Source of the DNA: a bacterium
GTDB taxonomy: Bacteria; CG2-30-53-67; CG2-30-70-394
Length of the DNA: 32,018 bases
Reading direction: 5' to 3'
Assembly: GCA_024278555.1 (NCBI GenBank)
Contig: JAJRSX010000053.1
Coordinates: forward strand, 1-32,018
The notes beneath the pieces are model-generated. The model ran no database searches and was not told the origin of the DNA. It saw only the letters and a program-made list of their open reading frames with translations. Each line of letters opens with the position of its first letter. Position 1 is the stretch's first letter. A program made the position numbers and the translations under genes. Shown piece by piece: positions 25,924-32,018 of this stretch.

Positions 25924-26776
25924 CGATCTCCTCCACCGCCGCGCGGGCGGCGGCGAAGCGGGCGGCCAGGGCATCTCCGTCGCCGCCGGCGATTGCGGCG
26001 CGCATCGCTGCCAGGCGGGCCTCGAAGCGGTCCAGGGAGGCGAGCACGGCGTCGCGGTTGAGCATGCAGATGTCGCGCCACAGCTCCGGCGACGAGCGGG
26101 CGATGCGGGTGGTGTCCTGAAATCCGGTCCCCGCCAGCCGCCGGCACGCCTCACCGTCGTCCTCCAGGGCGGCCGCGGCGAGGGCGTAGGCGACCAGGTG
26201 CGGCAGGTGGCTGACGGCGGCGAGGATGCGGTCGTGGCGGCCCGGCTCCATCACCTCCACCCTCGCCCCCACCGCCGCCCACAGGGCGCGGGTCTGCTCC
26301 ACCGCGGCCGGCGTGGCCGTGGCCGGGGGGCAGACGATGCACGGGGCGCCCGCGAAGAGCCCCTGGCGCGCCGCCCCGGCCCCCTGCTGCTCCGAGCCGG
26401 CAACGGGATGGCTGCCGACGAAGTCGACCCCCGCCGGCAGGGCGGCGGCCACCCCCTCGACGATGCCGCCTTTGACGCTCCCCACGTCGGTCACCAGGCA
26501 GCCGGGGCTCAGGTGCGGCGCCAGCGCCTCGGCCATCGCCACCAGCGACCCGACCGGGGTGGCGAGGAGGCAGAGGTCGGCACCGGCCACGGCGGCGACC
26601 TCCTGGCTCGCCTCGTCGATGAGCCGGCGCGACAGCGCGATATCGAGGTTCGCCCGGGTCCGCCCGACCCCCACCACCGACCCCCACAGCCCGGCTGCCC
26701 GACAGTCCAGCGCCAGCGACCCGCCGATCAGCCCGACCCCGACGATCGCCACCCGCTCAAACCGCGGCCCGGTCAC
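25916..26776 (-). CDS. tyrA: Prephenate dehydrogenase
   Basis: Oxidatively decarboxylates prephenate (or arogenate) toward tyrosine. The 286-residue protein has an N-terminal NAD(P)-binding fold with GVGLIGGSLAL (12-23). TPVGSLVAMAEAL, TDVGSVKGGIVE, and the active-site VGSHPVAGSEQQGAGAA with substrate-binding His follow. An all-helical C-terminal domain contains VSHLPHLVAYALA and FQDTTRIARSSPELW. No regulatory ACT domain is present. The GTG start at 26776 follows GGGGAGG. Cofactor preference is not evident; the Gly-rich loop is followed by GRTR, which hints at NADP but is weak. Confidence 0.95.
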   Translation of the reverse strand: MTGPRFERVAIVGVGLIGGSLALDCRAAGLWGSVVGVGRTRANLDIALSRRLIDEASQEVAAVAGADLCLLATPVGSLVAMAEALAPHLSPGCLVTDVGSVKGGIVEGVAAALPAGVDFVGSHPVAGSEQQGAGAARQGLFAGAPCIVCPPATATPAAVEQTRALWAAVGARVEVMEPGRHDRILAAVSHLPHLVAYALAAAALEDDGEACRRLAGTGFQDTTRIARSSPELWRDICMLNRDAVLASLDRFEARLAAMRAAIAGGDGDALAARFAAARAAVEEIDE

Positions 26777-26902
26777 CGGACCCTCCCCGTAAAGGTGTGG
26801 GGCCGGGGGGCAAAACCACGAAGGGCATCAAGGGGGGGGAACTGGAACGACGTGTCATCGCAACGCGGAGGGGAAACTTCGGTGGCCTGGAATGCCGGAT
26901 CT

Positions 26903-27153
<251 letters not shown>

Positions 27154-27182
27154 GAGAGCGGACTGACAGCCACGCGCAGTGC

Positions 27183-28271
27183 TCACGTCGTCTCCTCCAG
27201 CGCCGCGGCCAGGGCGGCGAGGCAGCGGTCGTTCTCCGCTGGCAGGCCGACGGTGATGCGGATCGCCGTCGGCCCCACGGGCCGGACGATGACCCCGGCG
27301 TGGAGCATGGCGTCGTAGACCGGGGCGGCGAGGCGGCCGAGGTTGCAGTAGAGGAAGTTCGCCTGGCTCTCCGGCGAATCGAGGCCCAGCGCCCGCAGCC
27401 CGTCCGCGAGGCGGGCCCGCTCGTTGGCGTTGAGCTCCACGACCCGCGCCACGTGGTCCGGGTCGGCGAGCGCGGCCAGGGCCGCCGCCTGCGCCACCAG
27501 GTTGGTGTTGAACGGCTCGCGCACCCGGTTGAGGTCTCCGGCGATGGCCTCGCTGGTGACGCAGTAGCCGATCCGCAGCCCGGCGAGGCCGTACGCCTTG
27601 GAGAAGGTGCGGAAGACCGCGATCGGGTAGCCCTCCTGGAGTAGGGCCACCCCGTCCACCGGGTCGGCGTCCGGGTCGCGGTACTCGAAGTACGCCTCGT
27701 CGAGGCAGCAGAGGCAGTGCTCGGGCAGGCGCTCCAGGAGGCGGCGCAGGGCGGTGGCGGTGATCGCGGTGCCGGTTGGGTTGTTCGGGTTGGCGATGAA
27801 GAGCAGGCGGGTGGTCGCGTCCACCGTCGCGGCGAGACCGTCGAGGTCGAAGCGGTCGTTCGCCATCGGCACCATGCGGCACTCGCCGCCGAGGACCGCC
27901 ATCGCCAGGCGGTAGACCACGAAGCTGTTCTCCGAGGTCAGCGCGGTCTCGCCGGGGCGCACGTAGGTGCGGGCGACGAGGTCGAGGAGCTCGTTGGAGC
28001 CGTTGCCGAGGCAGATCTGCGCCGGCGCCACCTGCAGGTGGTCGGCGAGCGCCCGGGTGAGGTGAAAGGCGCTGCCGTCGGGATAGCGGTTCACCTCCGC
28101 GAGGGCGGCGGCAGCCGCCTCCAGCGCCCGCGGCGACGGCCCGAGGGGGTTCTCGTTCGAGGCGAGCTTGACCACCTCCGACAGCCCCAGCTCCCGCGCC
28201 ACCTCGTCGATCGGCCGCCCCCCCACATACGGCTGGATCCGGCGAATATGGTCAGGCGGCGAGAAGGACAT
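27183..28271 (-). CDS. hisC: Histidinol-phosphate / aromatic aminotransferase
   Basis: A PLP-dependent class I/II aminotransferase of 362 residues. Features: KLASNENPLGPSPRA (35-49), GNGSNELLDL, NPNNPTGT (161-168), LDEAYFEY, and the PLP lysine in RTFSKAYGLAGLRIGY (Lys225). The sequence is of the HisC family. Its position between pheA and tyrA, rather than in a his operon, points to use in phenylalanine and tyrosine transamination, as for the HisC2/HisHb-type enzymes in other proteobacteria; it may do both. The ATG at 28271 has no obvious ribosome binding site. The gene is bracketed by two repeat elements. Confidence 0.95.
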   Translation of the reverse strand: MSFSPPDHIRRIQPYVGGRPIDEVARELGLSEVVKLASNENPLGPSPRALEAAAAALAEVNRYPDGSAFHLTRALADHLQVAPAQICLGNGSNELLDLVARTYVRPGETALTSENSFVVYRLAMAVLGGECRMVPMANDRFDLDGLAATVDATTRLLFIANPNNPTGTAITATALRRLLERLPEHCLCCLDEAYFEYRDPDADPVDGVALLQEGYPIAVFRTFSKAYGLAGLRIGYCVTSEAIAGDLNRVREPFNTNLVAQAAALAALADPDHVARVVELNANERARLADGLRALGLDSPESQANFLYCNLGRLAAPVYDAMLHAGVIVRPVGPTAIRITVGLPAENDRCLAALAAALEETT

Positions 28272-28308
28272 GGGCGGGGGCCAAGGGGGCAGGTGCCGAG
28301 ACGTTTTG

Positions 28309-28760
28309 TAACGCAGAGACGCAGAGGGGCGGAGACGCAGAGAGATCTCAGAGGTTGCGGACCACGCGGTGGATGCCGTTTTTCAGGAGTCGCTCCCCGA
28401 AGTTGAGGATGAGGCCAAGGTGGAGGTCGAGACAGTGGAGGTAGGTGATGACCTGCGATTCGTAGATGAGGTTGTTGCCTTGCCCTCCACCACCAGTTTC
28501 TCCATGACCAGGAGGTCGAGCCGTAGCTCGGTATCGAGGCGATGATTCTTGTAGGTCAGGGGTACCGCCTCCTGGCGTTCAAAGGGGATGGATCGACTGT
28601 GGAACTCGTAGGCGAGGGCCTCTTCATACGTACTTTCCAGTAGACCAGGCCCTCCGAGAGTTCGATGGACCTCAATCGCGGCGTTGATCACCAGCCCACT
28701 GAGATCATTCTCCCTCATCGACACCCCTCTGCGTCTCCGCCCCTCTGCGTCTCTGCGTTA
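28309..28760. mobile_element. GxxExxY-type element with 34-bp terminal inverted repeats
   Basis: TAACGCAGAGACGCAGAGGG... at 28309-28342 is repeated exactly and inverted at 28727-28760 (34 bp). The repeats consist of 8-nt units (ACGCAGAG, with one GGGCGGAG). They flank a GxxExxY gene remnant on the minus strand; the right repeat also supplies its AGGGG ribosome binding site. A poly-A run (28760-28767) abuts the right end. Such units with this gene are a recurrent dispersed element in many genomes; the mode of movement is not known to me. Confidence 0.8.
28348..28718 (-). pseudogene. GxxExxY family protein, frameshifted
   Basis: From ATG 28718 the product reads MRENDLSGLVINAAIEVHRT, then LGGPGLLESTYEEALAYEF, giving the GxxExxY signature (G-LLESTY), then YKNHRLDTELRLDLLVMEKLVVEGKA. 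Around 28475-28485 the frame changes. The rest of the domain, ESQVITYLHCLDLHLGLILN followed by FGERLLKNGIHRVV, is found in another frame, ending at TGA 28350-28348. In the original frame the tail is a Ser/Thr-rich nonsense stretch ending near 28383. A short deletion between the KA and NNLIYESQ segments explains it. Function of the family is unknown. The intact length would be about 125 residues. Confidence 0.85.
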
Positions 28761-28795
28761 AAAAAAAGTCCAGCCAAGATCTTCCGTCCCACCAC

Positions 28796-29911
28796 CTACG
28801 CCACCACCCGGGCGCGGGGGTAGGAGCCGAGGATGCGGAAGAAGTGGCAGTGGCGCTCCACCTCCGCCAGGGCGTGGGCGACCGGGGGGTCGGCCTTGTG
28901 GCCCTCGCAGTCGACGAAGAAGTGGTACTCCCAGGTGCCGCGGCGCGACGGGCGCGACTCGATCTTCGTCATGTTGATCCCCTCGCTCGCCAGGGCGGCG
29001 AGGGTGGCGACCAAGGCACCCGATTCGTTCTTCACCGCGAAGACCATCGAGGTGCGGTCGGCGCCGGTGGGGTCGGCGGCGTGGTGGGCGAGGATGAAGA
29101 AGCGGGTCTGGTTCACCCGCTCGTCCTCGATGTTCCGGTGCACCGTGGTGAGGCCGTAGATCTCCGCGGCGAGCTCGTTGGCGATCGCCGCCGTGTGCTC
29201 CTCCTGGGCGGCGAGCTGGGCGGCGCGGGAGGTGGAGGAGACCGACTCCAACCTGGCCGCCGGCAGCCGCTTGCGCAGCCAGCCGGCGCACTGGGCCAGC
29301 GCGTGGGGGTGGGAGTAGACGACCCGAATGTCGGTGAGCTCGTCGCTCCGTGCGAGGAGCTGGTGGTGGATGTCCATGGCGATCTCGCCGTGGACCGTGA
29401 GCGGCGAGTCCACCACCAGATCCAGGGTGGTGGTGACCATGCCGGCGGTGGAGTTCTCCACCGGCGCCACCCCGTAGTCCGCCTCCTTGCGCTCCACCGC
29501 CTGAAAGACCGCGGGGATGTCCTCGCAGGCGACGAAGCGGGTGGCGCGGCCGAACTGTCGGATTGCGGCGAGGTGGGAGAAGGTTCCGGAGGGGCCGAGG
29601 TAGGCGACCCGCAAGGGCCGCTCCAGGGCGAGGCAGGCGGACATCACCTCGCGGAAGATCAGTCGCACCGCCTCGGCCGGCAGGGGGCCGGGGTTGGCGG
29701 TGGAGAGCCGCTCCAGGACCTCCGCCTCCCGTTCGGGAACGTGGAAGGTCTCCTCCCCGGCGGCCGCCTTCGCCTTGCCCACCGCCTTGGCGATGCTGGC
29801 CCGCTCGCTCAGGAGGGCGAGGAGCTGATCATCGACCGCGTCGATGCGGTCGCGCAGGTCGCCGAGGTCACCGGCAGGGGTCTCAGGGGGGGGCTCAGGG
29901 GTCGGTTCCAC
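28796..29911 (-). CDS. pheA: Bifunctional chorismate mutase / prephenate dehydratase
   Basis: Converts chorismate to prephenate and then phenylpyruvate, the phenylalanine branch. The 371-residue protein has an AroQ chorismate mutase domain (about 15-98: LRDRIDAVDDQLLALLSERA, FREVMSACLALE). The prephenate dehydratase domain follows (about 100-280: YLGPSGTFSHLAA, VAPVENSTAGMV, NQTRFF), and a C-terminal ACT domain (about 288-368) has GALVATLA and the ESRP motif (318-321) used for Phe feedback binding. The GTG start follows GGTGAGG. An N-terminal Pro/Glu-rich stretch of 13 residues precedes the mutase helix. First gene of the aromatic operon, which continues through hisC, tyrA, aroA, cmk and plsC. 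Confidence 0.97.
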   Translation of the reverse strand: MEPTPEPPPETPAGDLGDLRDRIDAVDDQLLALLSERASIAKAVGKAKAAAGEETFHVPEREAEVLERLSTANPGPLPAEAVRLIFREVMSACLALERPLRVAYLGPSGTFSHLAAIRQFGRATRFVACEDIPAVFQAVERKEADYGVAPVENSTAGMVTTTLDLVVDSPLTVHGEIAMDIHHQLLARSDELTDIRVVYSHPHALAQCAGWLRKRLPAARLESVSSTSRAAQLAAQEEHTAAIANELAAEIYGLTTVHRNIEDERVNQTRFFILAHHAADPTGADRTSMVFAVKNESGALVATLAALASEGINMTKIESRPSRRGTWEYHFFVDCEGHKADPPVAHALAEVERHCHFFRILGSYPRARVVA

Positions 29912-29964
29912 ACGTCCTCACCGTCAGGGTTGCACACGCGCCCTGGCCTCCGCGCCGCGACCGG

Positions 29965-29983
29965 CCGGGCCGTGCAGGCCCGG
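29965..29983 (-). promoter_or_regulatory. Leader hairpin upstream of pheA
   Basis: A 7-bp GC stem CCGGGCC/GGCCCGG with a 5-nt loop lies in the predicted pheA leader. There is no Phe-rich leader peptide and no following T-tract, so classical attenuation is not supported; the role is unknown. Confidence 0.3.
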
Positions 29984-30001
29984 TCAACACCAGGGGAGCG
30001 G

Positions 30002-30031
30002 AGCCTACCGAACCGCCCGTAACCGCTGCAA
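30002..30031 (-). promoter_or_regulatory. Putative promoter of the pheA operon
   Basis: On the minus strand TTGCAG (30031-30026), an 18-nt spacer and TAGGCT (30007-30002). The same TAGGCT -10 hexamer occurs at tRNA-Val. Its -35 is 6 nt from that of the divergent tRNA-Phe promoter. Confidence 0.45.
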
Positions 30032-30037
30032 GGAGCC

Positions 30038-30066
30038 TTGACACCACCCCCGCCGCTGGCAAACAT
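30038..30066 (+). promoter_or_regulatory. Promoter of tRNA-Phe
   Basis: Consensus TTGACA (30038-30043), a 17-nt spacer and AAACAT (30061-30066), 13 nt before the tRNA. The -10 is weak at its first base. Confidence 0.5.
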
Positions 30067-30079
30067 CCGCCCCCCGGAT

Positions 30080-30155
30080 GGCCACTTAGCTCAGTTGGTA
30101 GAGCAGGGGACTGAAAATCCCCGTGTCCGCGGTTCAATTCCGTGAGTGGCCACCA
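30080..30155 (+). tRNA. tRNA-Phe (anticodon GAA)
   Basis: Acceptor GGCCACT pairs with AGTGGCC, the D arm is GCTC/GAGC with loop AGTTGGTA, and anticodon stem GGGGA/TCCCC has loop CTGAAAA, giving GAA. The T arm is CGCGG/CCGTG with loop TTCAATT, and CCA is encoded. The 222 nt after it contain no gene; a short direct repeat GGGTGCCC occurs at 30202-30209 and 30213-30220, and no integrase or attachment duplication is visible. Confidence 0.96.
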
Positions 30156-30377
30156 TCTCCATCAGCCGGTTGGGCGCCGGGTGGAGAGGCTGCCGTAAGT
30201 TGGGTGCCCGAAGGGTGCCCACGTCCCGCAGCGAAAGCCGTGCGCGGTTCGCCGCCTTCCGCGGCACTTGCTAAAATTGGAGTCGTTTTCAACGCGTCCG
30301 GAGGCGGTGGAGGAGGATGAGGTCCAGCATGGATCCCGACTCGGCCGCCGGCGGACGCACCGGAAGGAGGTCGGGTC

Positions 30378-32018
30378 ATGAGGTACTCCCACGGTTACCG
30401 GCGGTGGTTTCTCATTTTTTCGGTCGTTCTGGCGGCGGCAACCCTCCACGGGTGCGGCTGGTTCGATGGCGGCGGTGATGGCGGTGGGGGTGCGGGCGGG
30501 GGGGCGCAGACGGTCACCATCACCGGTCAGGTGACCGGCTCCGGCGGTCTGTCCGGGGTGACGGTCTCCGCGGCGAGCGTCTCGACCACCACCGACGACG
30601 ACGGGCTCTACCGTCTCGCCGGGGTGCAGGTACCGGCGGACGGCCGCCTCCTGCTCACCTACGAGAAGGCGGGGTACGCCACCTACCAGCGTTCCATCGT
30701 GGTGGGCGACGCGGAGAGCTACGCCGTCTCCGCGAGCCTCAAGCTCTACGACATCAACGAGCAGGCGGTCGATCCGACCACCGCCACCACCCTGGAGGCG
30801 AAGGACGCCGACCAGAATCTCCTGGTCGCCCTCGACCTGCCGGCGAATAGCCTGCAGGGGGCGGCGGCGGGCAACGTGAAGGTCTCGGTGGCGGCAGGGG
30901 ATCCCTCCACAACCACGGGCCGCGCCACCTTCCCGGGCGACTACCTCGCCGCCTCCAGTAGCGGCGGTTCTCCCGATACCCCCCTGGAGAGCGTCGGCTT
31001 CGCGGAGATCACCATCGTCGACGCCGCCGGCACGGAGCTCACCACCCTCGCCACCCCGGCCCAACTCACCCTGCGCCTGCCGGACGAGTACCAGACCGGC
31101 GGCGCCCGCGCCGGTACCTATGTGGCCGGTGACCCGGCCAAGGGGACGATCCCGTGGTGGTCCTACGACGAGACCCAGGGCACCTGGATCCGGGAGGACG
31201 CCGACCCCGCCACCGCGGCTATCGACGATGCCGAGGTGCAGGAGATCAACGGCGCCCTCTACGGGGTGGCGAAGGTGAGCCACTTCACCTGGTGGAACAT
31301 CGACCAGCCCATGAGTACCCACGCCTGCCTCTGTGCCGCGGTCGTGGACAAGGACGGCGCCCCCATGGCCGGGGTCCAGTTGGTGGCCGAGGGGGTGACC
31401 TACGACGGCGTCTCCCGGCCGGCGATCACCGGCAGCGACGGGATCGCCTGCGTCAACGTGAAGAAGAGCGCCTCGGCCACCGACCGCGAGCGGGTGTGGC
31501 TGCGCGTCGAGGCGGGGGGGGTCGACTTCCCCTACGACGTCACCGACGCCGCCGAGGGCGATGTGGACGCCGACGAGCTCTTCACCCCGGTCGATCAGGG
31601 CTCGACCCTCGACGGCATCCAGCCGGGGGAGTGCACCCAGCTTGCCAACACCATTGCCGTCGCCTTTGACGGTCGGGTCGAGGGGGTGGTGACCCACGAG
31701 GGGAGTGGCACACCGGCGACCGACTTCACCCTCTACTCCGACTTCGGAGGCACCGCCACCACCGACGCTACCGGCCACTACGGCATGGATGTGCCGCGCA
31801 ACGTTGACTTCCTCCTCTTCGCCCCCGGCCTGGCAGGCCAGCAGGTGCGGGTCACCGACGCCGCCACCCCGGTGGTGGTCGACTTCACCATCCCCAACCA
31901 GGTGCCGGAGATCGACGCTCTCACCCGCACCCCCGACACCACCCCCCTGGACACCGGCGCCTCCGCCACCTTTACGGCGGTGGCCAGTGACCCGGACGGG
32001 GACTCGATCACCTACACC
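30378..32018 (+). CDS. Large secreted lipoprotein with carboxypeptidase-regulatory-like domains, partial
   Basis: A cell-surface or periplasmic lipoprotein; 547 codons are visible and the gene runs off the window. A strong ribosome binding site (AAGGAGG) precedes ATG 30378. The signal peptide ends in lipobox ATLHGC (Cys26), followed by a Gly/Asp linker. Then come a carboxypeptidase-regulatory-like beta-sandwich (about 45-125: ITGQVTGSGGLSGVTVSA, DDDGLYRLAGV), a region with paired Trp residues (IPWWSYDETQGTWIRED and VSHFTWWNID, about 255-313), a second such sandwich (about 318-395), a third (about 434-508), and the start of an Ig/PKD-like domain ending DPDGDSITYT. The repeated sandwiches suggest an adhesive or structural role; no enzymatic motif is seen. 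Confidence 0.85.
   Translation, partial: MRYSHGYRRWFLIFSVVLAAATLHGCGWFDGGGDGGGGAGGGAQTVTITGQVTGSGGLSGVTVSAASVSTTTDDDGLYRLAGVQVPADGRLLLTYEKAGYATYQRSIVVGDAESYAVSASLKLYDINEQAVDPTTATTLEAKDADQNLLVALDLPANSLQGAAAGNVKVSVAAGDPSTTTGRATFPGDYLAASSSGGSPDTPLESVGFAEITIVDAAGTELTTLATPAQLTLRLPDEYQTGGARAGTYVAGDPAKGTIPWWSYDETQGTWIREDADPATAAIDDAEVQEINGALYGVAKVSHFTWWNIDQPMSTHACLCAAVVDKDGAPMAGVQLVAEGVTYDGVSRPAITGSDGIACVNVKKSASATDRERVWLRVEAGGVDFPYDVTDAAEGDVDADELFTPVDQGSTLDGIQPGECTQLANTIAVAFDGRVEGVVTHEGSGTPATDFTLYSDFGGTATTDATGHYGMDVPRNVDFLLFAPGLAGQQVRVTDAATPVVVDFTIPNQVPEIDALTRTPDTTPLDTGASATFTAVASDPDGDSITYT

Noticed and set aside
28760-28795. Oligo-T run (minus strand) after pheA as an intrinsic terminator
   Set aside because: There is no stable hairpin directly before the T-tract, and it coincides with the boundary of the inserted element.
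30080-30377. tRNA-Phe as an integration site for a genomic island
   Set aside because: There is no integrase and no duplicated tRNA 3' end in the remaining 1.9 kb; the next gene is an ordinary lipoprotein gene. An island beyond the window cannot be excluded.

Overview
The window is a GC-rich, gene-dense chromosomal segment from a Gram-negative bacterium that makes lipopolysaccharide. It carries LptD, an LptE-like lipoprotein, a Tat translocase subunit and several lipoproteins. It also holds a complete 16S-tRNA-Ile-tRNA-Ala-23S-5S operon. The gene content (orn, rpsP-rimM-trmD-rplS, pheA-hisC-tyrA-aroA-cmk) is proteobacterial. Some features look gammaproteobacterial (orn, REP-like hairpin), while rnhB-yraN directly after rplS recalls deltaproteobacteria. 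I therefore leave the class open; the full 16S gene at 9342-10898 would settle it.

Left part (1-9129): chorismate synthase (partial, minus) diverges from oligoribonuclease. Then come tRNA-Val, an LptE-like lipoprotein, a thioredoxin-like [2Fe-2S] ferredoxin and the rpsP-rimM-trmD block, with rplS under its own promoter. A 179-bp imperfect palindromic element separates rplS from the tightly packed rnhB-yraN-dtd-tyrS-lipase-like lipoprotein run. Dtd and TyrRS, which act on the same tRNA, are translationally coupled.

Middle (9130-14494): the rRNA operon has a strong promoter, recognisable RNase III-type processing stems around 16S and 23S, a perfect long hairpin between tRNA-Ala and 23S, and an intrinsic terminator. 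A patch of small palindromic repeats follows, then lptD and folC on the minus strand, converging on the rRNA operon.

Right part (18244-30079): hemW and acylphosphatase read rightward. DUF192 and tatA are minus, a TPR lipoprotein is plus, and a two-RCK SLC13/DASS-type transporter is minus. The main minus-strand operon is aromatic amino-acid biosynthesis: pheA-hisC-tyrA-aroA-cmk-plsC. Here hisC is bracketed by two non-identical elements whose terminal inverted repeats share an 8-nt period; one carries a frameshifted GxxExxY gene. tRNA-Phe diverges from pheA. The window ends inside a large secreted lipoprotein with repeated carboxypeptidase-regulatory-like domains.

Most of the window is housekeeping, and I do not see a defence island, prophage, CRISPR array or biosynthetic cluster. 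The observations most worth following are the repeat elements (especially the pair around hisC), the apparent leaderless promoter-start arrangements at folC, hemW and acylphosphatase, and unusual secondary structure in the rRNA operon.
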